This document shows positions 35,642 to 43,145 of a stretch of DNA of 64,000 bases, piece after piece. The notes under the pieces are model-generated. The model did not search any database. It was not told the DNA's origin and saw nothing but the letters and a program-made list of their open reading frames with translations. The position numbers were made by a program, and so were the translations under genes. Origin of the DNA: Actinocatenispora comari (GTDB taxonomy: Bacteria; Actinomycetota; Actinomycetes; Mycobacteriales; Micromonosporaceae); NCBI RefSeq assembly GCF_017312725.1, contig NZ_BOPO01000053.1, positions 62,001 to 126,000 of the forward strand. Reading direction: 5' to 3'. Numbering within the stretch: position 1 is the first letter of the stretch; every line of letters starts with the position of its first letter.

Positions 35642-36631
35642 TCAGGTCGACGGACCGTCGCCGGGTACCGCCGCCCGCAGCGCCGGCAGCAGGGTGGCGC
35701 CGGCCATGGACAGGAACCGTTCCTGGTTCTCGTCACCGACCTGGCACAGCGCCACGTCGGTGAAGCCGGCGTCGACATAGCCGGTGACCGCGTCGACGAT
35801 GCGTTGTTCGTCCGGGCCGCACGGGATGTTGCCGGCCACGTCGTCGGGCGTCACGAACTGCGTGGCCGCCGCGAACGCCGCCGTTCCCGGCAGTTCCGCG
35901 TTGACCTTCCAGCCGCCGGCGAACCAGCGGAACTGGTCGTGCGCCCGCTTCTTGGCCGCAGCCTCGTCGGTGTCCCAGGACACCGGCTGCTGGCCGATCT
36001 TCCGGTCGCCCGCGCCGCCGTTCGCCTCCCAGCCCCGGCACAGCTCGCCGACGGGTTCGACGGCGATCATCGCGTCGGACACCGGCGCGAACCGCGACAC
36101 CGAGCGAGCGCCCGACACCGCCGTCGCGATCGGTACCCGGGTCTCCGGCAGGTCCCACAGCCGGGCCGAGTCGATCTGGTAGTGCCGCCCCACGTGGTTC
36201 ACGTAGCCGCCGTCGAACAGCGCGCCGATGATGTCGATGGCCTCCGCCAGCATGTCGTGCCGGACGTTGACCGGCGGCCAGGCACGGCCGACCACGTGCT
36301 CGTTGAGGTTCTCCCCGGCGCCGAGACCCAGGGTGAACCGGCCCTCGGACAGCAGCTGCACGGTCGCCGCCTTCTGCGCCACGATGGCGGGGTGGTAGCG
36401 CATCGTCGGGCAGGTCACGTAGGTCATCAGCCCGATGCGCTCGGTGGCCTGCGCGACCGCGCCGAGCACCGACCAGGCGTACGACGCGTGGCCCTGCGAG
36501 TCGAGCCACGGGAAGCTGTGGTCGCTGATGACGGCGAAGTCGAAACCGGCCTGCTCGGCGAGCTGGGCGTAGCGCACCAGCTCGCGCGGACCGGACTGCT
36601 CGCACAGCAGTGTGTAGCCGATGCCGACCAT
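35642..36631 (-). CDS. F420-dependent LLM-class oxidoreductase
   Basis: A 329-residue TIM-barrel enzyme of the luciferase-like monooxygenase superfamily, F420 subgroup (similar to TIGR03557 and F420-dependent glucose-6-phosphate dehydrogenase). It shows GFDFAVISDHSFPW (about 29-42), TYVTCPTMRYHPAIVAQKAA (about 70-89) and FTLGLGAGENLNEHVVG (about 98-114), the cofactor-binding blocks. The natural substrate is unknown. GAGGAGACC precedes the ATG, and a SigB-like promoter is 46 nt upstream. Confidence 0.9.
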   Translation of the reverse strand: MVGIGYTLLCEQSGPRELVRYAQLAEQAGFDFAVISDHSFPWLDSQGHASYAWSVLGAVAQATERIGLMTYVTCPTMRYHPAIVAQKAATVQLLSEGRFTLGLGAGENLNEHVVGRAWPPVNVRHDMLAEAIDIIGALFDGGYVNHVGRHYQIDSARLWDLPETRVPIATAVSGARSVSRFAPVSDAMIAVEPVGELCRGWEANGGAGDRKIGQQPVSWDTDEAAAKKRAHDQFRWFAGGWKVNAELPGTAAFAAATQFVTPDDVAGNIPCGPDEQRIVDAVTGYVDAGFTDVALCQVGDENQERFLSMAGATLLPALRAAVPGDGPST

Positions 36632-36676
36632 GGTCTCCTCCGCTGCTCTCGGTGGGCCGCCGGTCAGGTGAACCGG

Positions 36677-36701
36677 CTACCCGCCTCGGCGGCCGGAAAA
36701 C
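36677..36701 (-). promoter_or_regulatory. SigB-like promoter, GTTT-N15-GGGTAG (reverse strand)
   Basis: GTTT (36701-36698), 15 nt, GGGTAG (36682-36677), reading toward the F420 enzyme gene. Confidence 0.75.
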
Positions 36702-36759
36702 GTGCCCGGGGAACGAAGCGGGAGCGCTGTGACGTTGCGGGTGAGCCGCTGTTCGTTCG

Positions 36760-36784
36760 GTTTGGGGGGCCGTGCCCGGGGTAG
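36760..36784 (+). promoter_or_regulatory. SigB-like promoter, GTTT-N15-GGGTAG
   Basis: GTTT (36760-36763), 15 nt, GGGTAG (36779-36784). The first ATG of the next gene starts 9 nt later, a leaderless arrangement. Confidence 0.75.
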
Positions 36785-36793
36785 TGCGACGAG

Positions 36794-37837
36794 ATGATGC
36801 GGACCCGCGAGGGCAGCGGTGCCTGGGCGACACGCGGGGCGAGGCTCCCCGCGCCGCGCGGCCCGCTGTCCGACTGGCTGGTGGACGTGCTCGCCGAGCG
36901 GACCACCGCCGGGCCGCCGGACGCGGCGCTGCGCGCCCCGGAACCGTTCGGCGCCGATCTCCAGCTCGCCCTGTACACCTGCTACGAGCTGCACTACCGG
37001 TCGTTCGCCGGGGTGCCGGCCGAGCGGGAGTGGGATCTGGGGGTGCTGGCCTTCCGGGCGGCGCTGGAGCGCACCTTCCTGGCCGCGCTGCGTGACGCGG
37101 TGCCGGGTGTCGCCGACCCGCAGGAGGCGCTGGCGCAGCTGCTGGTCGACCCGGTCGACGGCGGCGGCGTGGCGGGCCGGTTGCAGGAGACCGGGCTGCG
37201 CTGGCAGATGCGCGAGTACCTGGTGCACCGCTCGCTCTACCACCTCAAGGAGGCCGACCCGCACGCCTGGGTCATTCCGCGGCTGACGGGTTCGATCAAG
37301 GCGGCGCTGGTGGCCGTCGAGTACGACGAGTTCGGCGGCGGCCGTGGCGAGCGGGTGCACCAGCAGCTGTTCGCCGACCTGATGGCCGGCCTCGACCTCG
37401 ACCCCCGCTACCTGCACTACCTGGACGCGGTACCCGCCCCGATGCTGGCCGTGGTCAACCTGATGTCGCTGCTGGGCCTGCACCGGGCCCTGCGCGGCGG
37501 GCTGGTCGGCCACTTCGCCGCCGCGGAGATCAGTACTCCGCCGAGCGCGAAACGGATGGTCGAGGCGCTGCGCCGGATGGACGCGCCGGCGCAGTGCATC
37601 GAGTACTACACCGAGCACATCGAGGCGGACGCGGTGCACGAGCAGGTGATGCGGCACGACGTGCTCGCGGCTCTGTGCCGGGCGGAACCCGAGCTGGTAC
37701 CCGACGTGGTACTCGGCATCGAGGCCACCGTGCTGGTCGAGGACCGGCTCGCCGCGCACCTGCTGCACGCCTGGGATCACGACTCGTCGTCGCTGCTGCT
37801 GCCGCTGCCGGACGCGCCCAACGGCCCGCGCGAGTGA
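36794..37837 (+). CDS. Iron-containing redox enzyme family (heme-oxygenase-like diiron) protein
   Basis: A 347-residue all-helical protein of the actinobacterial 'iron-containing redox enzyme' family (HO-like diiron oxidase fold). Candidate metal-binding helices include LALYTCYELHYRSFAG (about 55-70), the segment VEYDEFGGGRGERVHQQL (about 176-193) and EYYTEHIEADAVHEQVM (about 276-292). Reaction unknown; characterised relatives oxidise amino-acid or fatty-acid derivatives. ATG at 36794 or the adjacent ATG at 36797 starts the gene. Its 3' end overlaps the CDGSH gene by about 60 bp. Confidence 0.8.
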   Translation: MMRTREGSGAWATRGARLPAPRGPLSDWLVDVLAERTTAGPPDAALRAPEPFGADLQLALYTCYELHYRSFAGVPAEREWDLGVLAFRAALERTFLAALRDAVPGVADPQEALAQLLVDPVDGGGVAGRLQETGLRWQMREYLVHRSLYHLKEADPHAWVIPRLTGSIKAALVAVEYDEFGGGRGERVHQQLFADLMAGLDLDPRYLHYLDAVPAPMLAVVNLMSLLGLHRALRGGLVGHFAAAEISTPPSAKRMVEALRRMDAPAQCIEYYTEHIEADAVHEQVMRHDVLAALCRAEPELVPDVVLGIEATVLVEDRLAAHLLHAWDHDSSSLLLPLPDAPNGPRE

Positions 37838-38037
37838 CGCCGGTGGCTGGTGTCGCACCACGGGTAGCGGCGGCTGCGCCGGCACAGGCACACCGCCACC
37901 ACGAACCGGTCGCTGCGGTGCCGGCTGCCGTCGGGCAGGGTCACCTCGACCGGCCCGTCGACGAGCACCGGACCGTCCGGCGTCACCCGGACCCGTACCG
38001 CCGGCCCGGCGCCGTGCTGCGGCTCAACGGCGGGCAC
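37777..38037 (-). CDS. CDGSH iron-sulfur domain protein
   Basis: An 86-residue protein whose segment CLCRRSRRYPWCDTSH (about 50-65) fits C-x-C-x2-S-x3-P-x-C-D-x-(S/T)-H, the ligand pattern for a redox-active, His-coordinated 2Fe-2S cluster. It begins with GTG at 38037, 14 bp inside the end of the methyltransferase gene, and is thus coupled to it. The 3' end overlaps the convergent diiron-like gene. The three form a recurrent actinobacterial neighbourhood, as I recall it. Confidence 0.85.
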   Translation of the reverse strand: MPAVEPQHGAGPAVRVRVTPDGPVLVDGPVEVTLPDGSRHRSDRFVVAVCLCRRSRRYPWCDTSHRRHSRGPLGASGSGSSSDDES

Positions 38038-38662
38038 GGATCACCACCAGCTCCTCCTCGTACTGGTCCGCCGCGATCCGGTGCCCGGCCAGCAGCCAGT
38101 CGCGCTGCTGCTGCAGGACCGGACCGAACGGCAGCCAACGCCGGTCGACCACCTCGGCGGTGAGACCGGTGGCGCGCAACCGATCGAGCGTGCGCACCTC
38201 GTCCGACAGGCTCGACTGGACGAGCAGCAGCACGCCGCCCGGGGCGAGCATTCTCCCGGTCCTCGCGCACAGCCGGTCCAGCACCGAGCGACCGTCCGGA
38301 CCGCCGGCCCAGTGTCGCTGCGCGCCGCGCGGGATCAGCTCGGCCGGCACGTACGGCGGGTTGGCCACGATCACGTCGAACCGGCTGCCGTCGGTGCTGT
38401 CCACGTCCCCGCGCCGGGCCTGCACCGAGACCCGGCGCAGCAGCGCGTTCAACCGCACGTTCCAGACCGCGTTGGGTCGGATGTCCACCGCGGTCACATC
38501 CGCGGCACCGTGCCGGGCCGCCACCACGGCGAGCGCTCCGGTACCGGTGCACAGATCCAACACCCGCGCGCCCGGCAGGCTCCGCTCGGCGGCCAGCGCC
38601 CGCGCGAGCAGCCAGGTGTCGTGCCACGGTCGGTACACGCCGGGCAGGGTCAGCAGCCACAT
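38024..38662 (-). CDS. HemK2/PrmC-like class I methyltransferase
   Basis: A 212-residue S-adenosylmethionine-dependent methyltransferase. Motif I is VLDLCTGTGALAVVAAR (about 34-50), and the catalytic NPPY is at about 105-108 (VIVANPPYVP), as in N5-glutamine and adenine methyltransferases. It lacks the N-terminal helical domain of PrmC, like archaeal and eukaryotic Mtq2. Substrate unknown. The SigB-like -10 box ends 9 nt before the ATG at 38662, a probable leaderless start. Confidence 0.85.
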   Translation of the reverse strand: MWLLTLPGVYRPWHDTWLLARALAAERSLPGARVLDLCTGTGALAVVAARHGAADVTAVDIRPNAVWNVRLNALLRRVSVQARRGDVDSTDGSRFDVIVANPPYVPAELIPRGAQRHWAGGPDGRSVLDRLCARTGRMLAPGGVLLLVQSSLSDEVRTLDRLRATGLTAEVVDRRWLPFGPVLQQQRDWLLAGHRIAADQYEEELVVIRARR

Positions 38663-38671
38663 CGCCTGGTG

Positions 38672-38696
38672 CTACCGCGATTGCCGGCGGCTAAAC
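38672..38696 (-). promoter_or_regulatory. SigB-like promoter variant, GTTT-N15-CGGTAG (reverse strand)
   Basis: GTTT (38696-38693), 15 nt, CGGTAG (38677-38672), reading toward the methyltransferase-CDGSH pair. Confidence 0.6.
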
Positions 38697-38703
38697 CGCC
38701 CGA

Positions 38704-40059
38704 TCAGGTGTCGCGGGTTCGCGCCGCGAGCCAGTCCACCAGCGCGGCCGGATCCGCCAGCCCGAACCGCCGCTGCCGCGCCGCACCGGTGCCGCCGGTC
38801 AGCAGCGCCTCGACACCGGCGCAGATCCGCCGCTCGTCGCCCAGCTCGGCCAGCGCCGGCCGGACCCGGTGAAGCAGCTCCCGCAGTTGCCGCGCCGCCG
38901 GGATCTGGCGACCGCTGGCCGGGTCGACACCGGGGCCGTCCAGGCCGTACCGGGCGGCCGACCACACCGCCGCCGCCGCGACCTCGGGCGCGACCACCGG
39001 CACCGGGCGGCCGGCCCGCGCCTCCTGCCGGGCGGTACGCACCAGGGCCCGGACCAGGCCGGCCAGCAGCACCGCCTCGTCGACCGAGCCGGCCGCGTCC
39101 GCGACCCGGAACTCCACCGTCGGCAGGTGCTCCGACCGTCGGGCCAGCCAGAACGACATGTGCCGGTCCACCACCGCGCCGGTGTCGACCAACCGCTGCA
39201 GCGCCCGGTCGTACTCGGCCCGGGTGGCACAGTCCGGTGGCAGGCCGAAGCCGGGGAAGCGGGACTGCAACACCACCCGCCAGCTCGCGTACCCGGAATC
39301 GGCCCCGTCCCGGCAGGGCGAGTTGACCAGCGCCGCGACCAGCGTCGGCAACGCCGCGCGTACCCGGCCGAGTACCGGCACGGCCTCGTCGTCGCCGACC
39401 CCGACATGCACGTGGCAACCGCAGGCCTGGTAGTCGGTGACCACGGCGGCGTAGCGTCGCCGGATCCGGGCGTACCGGTCGCCGCCCGTCACCGCGGCCG
39501 TCCCGCCGCCGAGCGGCGGCACCCCCACCGAGACGAGCCGGTCGCCGTGCCGTTCCGCCGCCTCCGCCAGCGCCCGCCGCCCCTCGACCAGCTGGTCGCG
39601 CAGCTCGTCGAGGTCGGTGCACACGCCGCTGGCGAGCTCCACCTGGCTGGTCAGCAGCTCGGGTTTGAGCTCGGCCCGTACCGGTGGGCAGTCGGCCAGG
39701 ACGGCCGCGGCGTCCGGGACCGTCCGCCGGGTCCGCGCGTCGACCAGCAGGAACTCCTCCTCGACCCCCACCGATTCGACCCCGCCCGGCCCGGCCCGGC
39801 CTGATTGCCCCCATCCCGGTTCGGCGCGGCCTGGTTCGGCGCGGCCTGGTTCGGCGCGGCCTGGTTCGGCGCGGCCTGGTTCGGCGCGGCCTGGTTCGGC
39901 GCGGCCTGGTTCGGCGCGGCCCGGTTCGGCGCGGCCCGGTTCGGCGCGGCCCGGTTCGGCGCGGCCCGGTTCGGCGCGGCCCGGTTCGGACCGGCTCGGC
40001 TCGGTTCCGCGCGTCTCGGCTCTGCCCGCCTCGGCCCTGCCCGACTTCGGCTCGTCCAT
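38704..40059 (-). CDS. Carboxylate-amine ligase, YbdK/GCS2 type, with repeat-built N-terminus
   Basis: A putative glutamate-cysteine ligase-like enzyme (ATP-dependent amide bond formation). The family core starts at VGVEEEFLLVD and includes the metal-binding ACGCHVHVGV (about 226-235) and RPPR-free SEHLPTVEFRVADAAGSVDE. From the ATG at 40059 it has 451 residues, but the first 96 are mostly eleven RAEPG repeats encoded by a 15-bp minisatellite. The GTG at 39771 sits exactly where the family normally begins (355 residues) and may be the true start. Which start is used cannot be settled from sequence. Confidence 0.82.
   Translation of the reverse strand: MDEPKSGRAEAGRAETRGTEPSRSEPGRAEPGRAEPGRAEPGRAEPGRAEPGRAEPGRAEPGRAEPGRAEPGRAEPGRAEPGWGQSGRAGPGGVESVGVEEEFLLVDARTRRTVPDAAAVLADCPPVRAELKPELLTSQVELASGVCTDLDELRDQLVEGRRALAEAAERHGDRLVSVGVPPLGGGTAAVTGGDRYARIRRRYAAVVTDYQACGCHVHVGVGDDEAVPVLGRVRAALPTLVAALVNSPCRDGADSGYASWRVVLQSRFPGFGLPPDCATRAEYDRALQRLVDTGAVVDRHMSFWLARRSEHLPTVEFRVADAAGSVDEAVLLAGLVRALVRTARQEARAGRPVPVVAPEVAAAAVWSAARYGLDGPGVDPASGRQIPAARQLRELLHRVRPALAELGDERRICAGVEALLTGGTGAARQRRFGLADPAALVDWLAARTRDT
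39818..39982. repeat. 15-bp minisatellite, eleven perfect units
   Basis: Six copies of GGTTCGGCGCGGCCT (39818-39907) followed by five of GGTTCGGCGCGGCCC (39908-39982). Units differ only in the last base, in two blocks, which indicates recent expansion. On the reverse strand each unit codes RAEPG. Confidence 0.92.
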
Positions 40060-40130
40060 ACCCGCACGATGCCCTCCCGCCGGAAGATACGCAGTTCGTT
40101 CACCCGGTCAGCGGGAACTTCGCCGCGGCC

Positions 40131-40154
40131 GTTTGGGGCGCCGCGACGGGGAAA
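40131..40154 (+). promoter_or_regulatory. SigB-like promoter variant, GTTT-N14-GGGAAA
   Basis: GTTT (40131-40134), 14 nt, GGGAAA (40149-40154), 10 nt before the ATG of the DUF2231-Rieske gene. Confidence 0.45.
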
Positions 40155-40164
40155 CGCGGGCGGG

Positions 40165-41007
40165 ATGAACCTGTCGACACCACTCGACCGGATCGCCGGT
40201 TGGTCGGCGCTGGACGCGGTCGCCCGGCCGATGCGGAAGGCCATCCAGTCCGTACTCCCGTCCGGGCTCGCCGACGTGCTGCACGGGCGCCCGCTGGGCC
40301 ATGCGCTGCACCCCGCCCTGATCGAGCTGCCGGTGGGTGCGTGGACCAGCGCCGCGGTGCTCGACTTCGTCCCCGGGCAACGCCGCGCCGCCGACCTGTT
40401 GATCGCGGTCGGGTGCGCCGGCGCGCTGCCGGCGGCGGTGACCGGCTGGGCCGACTGGGCCGCCCAGCGCCCCGAACAGCAGCGCGTCGGCCTGATCCAC
40501 GCGACGGGCAACGTCACCGCCGTCGCCCTGTACGTCGCCTCGCTGGTCGCGCGGCTGCGTGGGGACCGGCGGCGAGGCCGGCTGCTCGGCGTCGTGGCGT
40601 ACGGCGTGGCCGGTACCGCGGCGTTCATCGGCGGCCACCTGGCGTACCGGCAGGCGGCGGGGGTCAACCATGCCGCCGCGGTGCCGTACCTGGCGCCGTC
40701 CGACTGGACCCCGGTTGCGCTGCTGGCCGACCTGCCCGAGGCAACGCCCGTCGCCGCGCAGGCCGGGCAACTCGCCGTCGTGCTCTACCGCGACGGTGCG
40801 CAGGTGCACGCGCTCGCCGACCGGTGCGCGCATCTCGCCGGTCCGCTGCACGAGGGCACGGTGTCCGACGGCGCGGTCACCTGCCCCTGGCACGGCAGCC
40901 GGTTCGACCTCGCCACCGGGGCACTGGAGAGCGGCCCGGCGACCACGGCGCAGCCGGCACTGGACACCCGGGTACGCGACGGCCGGGTCGAGGTCCGGCT
41001 GGGCTGA
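40165..41007 (+). CDS. DUF2231 membrane domain fused to a Rieske 2Fe-2S domain
   Basis: A 280-residue protein. The first half is a DUF2231 four-helix membrane module (GHALHPALIELPVGAWTSAA is its signature, about 46-65). The second half (about 180-278) is a Rieske domain with CAHLAGPLHEG and CPWHGSRFD, providing the two Cys and two His ligands. It probably passes electrons at the membrane surface; partners unknown. No convincing ribosome site; GGGCGGG precedes the ATG. Confidence 0.88.
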   Translation: MNLSTPLDRIAGWSALDAVARPMRKAIQSVLPSGLADVLHGRPLGHALHPALIELPVGAWTSAAVLDFVPGQRRAADLLIAVGCAGALPAAVTGWADWAAQRPEQQRVGLIHATGNVTAVALYVASLVARLRGDRRRGRLLGVVAYGVAGTAAFIGGHLAYRQAAGVNHAAAVPYLAPSDWTPVALLADLPEATPVAAQAGQLAVVLYRDGAQVHALADRCAHLAGPLHEGTVSDGAVTCPWHGSRFDLATGALESGPATTAQPALDTRVRDGRVEVRLG

Positions 41008-41076
41008 GCGGGTCCGCGGCGCCGATCTGCACCGGGATTCGCCTGCTACGGATCCGGTCCGATGGTCTCGCAACGT

Positions 41077-41190
41077 GGCTCCAACGATGCGCGGCTCCAA
41101 CGGTGCGCGACTCGAACGACGCGCGGCTCGAACGACGCGCGGCTCCAAAGCGCGCGGCTCCAACGACGCGCGGCTCCAACGATGCGCGGT
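41077..41190. repeat. 16-bp tandem repeat, about seven units
   Basis: Copies of GGCTCCAACGATGCGC with substitutions (AAC/AAA, GAT/GAC, CTCC/CTCG); one unit is shortened to 13 bp. The period is not a multiple of three, which argues against coding. Confidence 0.8.
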
Positions 41191-41354
41191 CCCGACGCGC
41201 GCGGCCCGCGGCGATGCGTGGTCCGTCGAGGCGGACGCCGCGCGGCGTGGGGGGACGCGTACGCGACGCCCGCACAGGCCCATGGTGCACCGTTCGGGGG
41301 CCGTTCGCAGGCCGAGGGCGTAATGTCCCGGCGTCCGTGACGGTGCGCTGCCGC

Positions 41355-41394
41355 CCACGGGGTTGCCGGCGGCCGGCCGCCGGCAACCCCGTGG
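41355..41394. terminator. 40-bp perfect palindrome
   Basis: Bases 41355-41374 and 41375-41394 are exact reverse complements, beginning CCACGGGGTTGCC. It can fold into a stem of about 18 bp with a minimal loop. It lies 350 bp after the Rieske gene and 140 bp after the convergent zinc-ribbon gene end, so a bidirectional terminator is plausible. Confidence 0.6.
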
Positions 41395-41423
41395 CGTACG
41401 ACCGGCCAGGTTTCGGTCGTACG
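41395..41423. repeat. Second hairpin, 10-bp arms
   Basis: CGTACGACCG (41395-41404) and CGGTCGTACG (41414-41423) around a 9-nt loop, directly abutting the 40-bp palindrome. Confidence 0.55.
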
Positions 41424-41535
41424 TGCCCCGTGGACCGTTCCGGGCGACGCCGTCTGGCCCGGTCACGGCCGCCGGGGTCGTGCACACCCACCCTCGACTG
41501 CTGGCGGGATCGACCGCTCGATCGGTCGGGATCCG

Positions 41536-41772
41536 TTAGTCGGTGCGGGATGTACCGGCAGTGGACCCGCCGGGCGGCCGGGCCGCGGCGGGACCGATGA
41601 CCGCCTGCACCGGCGGACGTCCGGTCGTGGCCGATGCCGTACCGGCGCGGGGGCAGGTGCACAGCCCGCGTTCGCCGACCAGTACGGCGCGTCGATCGGT
41701 GTACTCGCTCCGGTCCCTGGCCACCAGCGGCCGGTTGCAGCGCCCGCACACCCGGGTGGCTTCCTCGCTCAT
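41536..41772 (-). CDS. Small zinc-ribbon-like protein
   Basis: Seventy-eight residues. CGRC (about 9-12) and CTC (about 38-40) could bind one zinc, as in short zinc ribbons of the DksA or rubredoxin kind, though the second pair is C-x-C. The C-terminal half is Ala, Gly and Pro rich. AGGAGGGACGCGG precedes the ATG at 41772, a strong ribosome site. The 421-bp region upstream (41773-42193) holds only a SigB-like motif for the next forward gene. Confidence 0.6.
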   Translation of the reverse strand: MSEEATRVCGRCNRPLVARDRSEYTDRRAVLVGERGLCTCPRAGTASATTGRPPVQAVIGPAAARPPGGSTAGTSRTD

Positions 41773-42100
41773 CCGCGTCCCTCCTCGTCGGGACGCTCGT
41801 GCGGCACGAAGCCGGGGAGGACCCATGACTCGCTCCTGCACGGGGTTCTCGTCGCCGTCCGCGGGCACCGCAGCGCCAGCCGGTCGTCGAAACCGGCTGC
41901 GGGAACCGCCAGCGCCCCGCGACGCGTCGGGACGAGCAGAACGCTCGACACCGTGCGTGCCGCTGCCTGGGCGCGGGGGCTGTGGTGGTCAGGTGTCCGC
42001 GATGAGCGGCCGCGACTGGTTGCACGGGTAGTGCGTTGATAGCCGATCGTTCGAGCGTGCGCAACCCGACACGCCGGGACGACCGGTTGCCGCGGGTCGG

Positions 42101-42125
42101 GTGTGGGCCGGCAGCCGGCGGGTAG
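42101..42125 (+). promoter_or_regulatory. SigB-like promoter, GTGT-N15-GGGTAG
   Basis: GTGT (42101-42104), 15 nt, GGGTAG (42120-42125), 68 nt before the membrane protein gene at 42194. Confidence 0.45.
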
Positions 42126-42193
42126 CCGACCGTGGTCGCGGCCGATGACACCGGGCGCGTACCGACACCGAGCATCGATCGGGGTGATCGCCG

Positions 42194-42919
42194 ATGAACG
42201 CCGTGACCTCGCAACGCCGTGGTGCCGCTGGCCACCGCGACGCCTCGGGCCCGAACGGGCAGCTGGACCGGGTCCGCATCGTGTTGCGCCCAATGGCGAG
42301 TTCGGCGCCGCTGGGCTTCGTGGCGTTCGGTGTCGGCACCGTTCTGTTGACAGCACTGCAACTGCAGTGGGTGCCGTCGGATCAGACCACCGTGCTGTCG
42401 GTGCTGCTGCTCGCGTTCGTCGGGCCGTTGCAGGCGGTCGCCGGCCTGTTCGCCTACGCCGCCAGGGACGGCGGCCTGGCCACGATGATGCTCACCCTCG
42501 GCGCGGTGTGGATCTCCATGGCGCTCGCGATGCGCTCCGCGCCACCGGGCAGCCGGTCCCCGTTGCTCGGCGTCTTCCTGCTGACCGCGGCGACGATGCT
42601 GCTGGGGATGGGTCTCGTGTCGGTGCCGGTCAGGCCGCTGCTGAGCGGACTCGCCCTGTTGGCGTCGACCCGGTACGCACTGACGGGCTGCTACGAGCTC
42701 ACCGGGGCCACCGCCGTGCAGTACGCCTCCGGCTGGATCGGCGTCCCGCTGGTGCTGGTCGCGCTCTACGGCGCGATCGCCTTCCTGCTCGAGGACACCC
42801 GGCGGCGCAGCGTGCTGCCGTTGGCCCGGCGCCGGGACGCCCGTACCGCCCTGGAGGGCGATCTGTCCGAGCAGGTCGACCAGATCACCCAGGAGGCAGG
42901 CGTGCGCCGCCAGCTCTGA
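42194..42919 (+). CDS. Six-helix membrane protein, GPR1/FUN34/YaaH-like
   Basis: A 241-residue membrane protein with six hydrophobic segments between about 37 and 200. The opening of the core (SSAPLGFVAFGVGTVLLTAL, about 36-55) and LQAVAGLFAYAARDGG with LGAVWISMALA (about 79-112) resemble the acetate/succinate channel family SatP. Polar tails flank the core; the C-terminal 35 residues are charged. The assignment rests on helix order and short motifs and is moderate. Confidence 0.65.
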   Translation: MNAVTSQRRGAAGHRDASGPNGQLDRVRIVLRPMASSAPLGFVAFGVGTVLLTALQLQWVPSDQTTVLSVLLLAFVGPLQAVAGLFAYAARDGGLATMMLTLGAVWISMALAMRSAPPGSRSPLLGVFLLTAATMLLGMGLVSVPVRPLLSGLALLASTRYALTGCYELTGATAVQYASGWIGVPLVLVALYGAIAFLLEDTRRRSVLPLARRRDARTALEGDLSEQVDQITQEAGVRRQL

Positions 42920-43033
42920 GCGATGCCGACGGACGGCACTCGACGCCCGGTCTGGCCGTGGAAACCGCCCGGAACGCTGCCCGCGGCGACCCTAGCCCAG
43001 CGGAGCCCGATGGATGGCTCTTTCGCCGGACTG

Positions 43034-43060
43034 GTTTCAGCGGCGGTCGCTCGGGGGTAC
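43034..43060 (+). promoter_or_regulatory. Possible autoregulatory SigB/SigF promoter, GTTT-N17-GGGTAC
   Basis: GGTTT (43033-43037), 17 nt, GGGTAC (43055-43060), 86 nt before the sigma gene start. The spacer is two bases longer than in the other motifs but fits the mycobacterial SigF spacing I recall. Confidence 0.45.
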
Positions 43061-43145
43061 AGCTGAGATTGTCCAACCACGGGCATGGAACCAGGACGAC
43101 ACCGAGTTTCGACCGGTGTCACAGCGCCGGGGGGTGCCAAGCATC

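Larger units (their letters stand above)
41008..41535. other. Gene-free interval with repeats and palindromes
   Basis: This 528-bp gap holds the 16-bp tandem repeat at 41077-41190 and two adjacent hairpins at 41355-41394 and 41395-41423. I see no supported gene. Confidence 0.6.

Noticed and set aside
37855-37870. GGGTAG at about 37862 as a promoter
   Set aside because: No suitable -35, lies inside the CDGSH gene and faces no gene.
39818-39982. CRISPR-like array
   Set aside because: Units of 15 bp are contiguous with no spacers and there are no cas genes; it is a minisatellite.
41989-42339. 116-codon reverse frame overlapping the membrane protein gene
   Set aside because: Arg/Pro-rich shadow with no ribosome site; overlaps the better supported forward gene at 42194 and its promoter.
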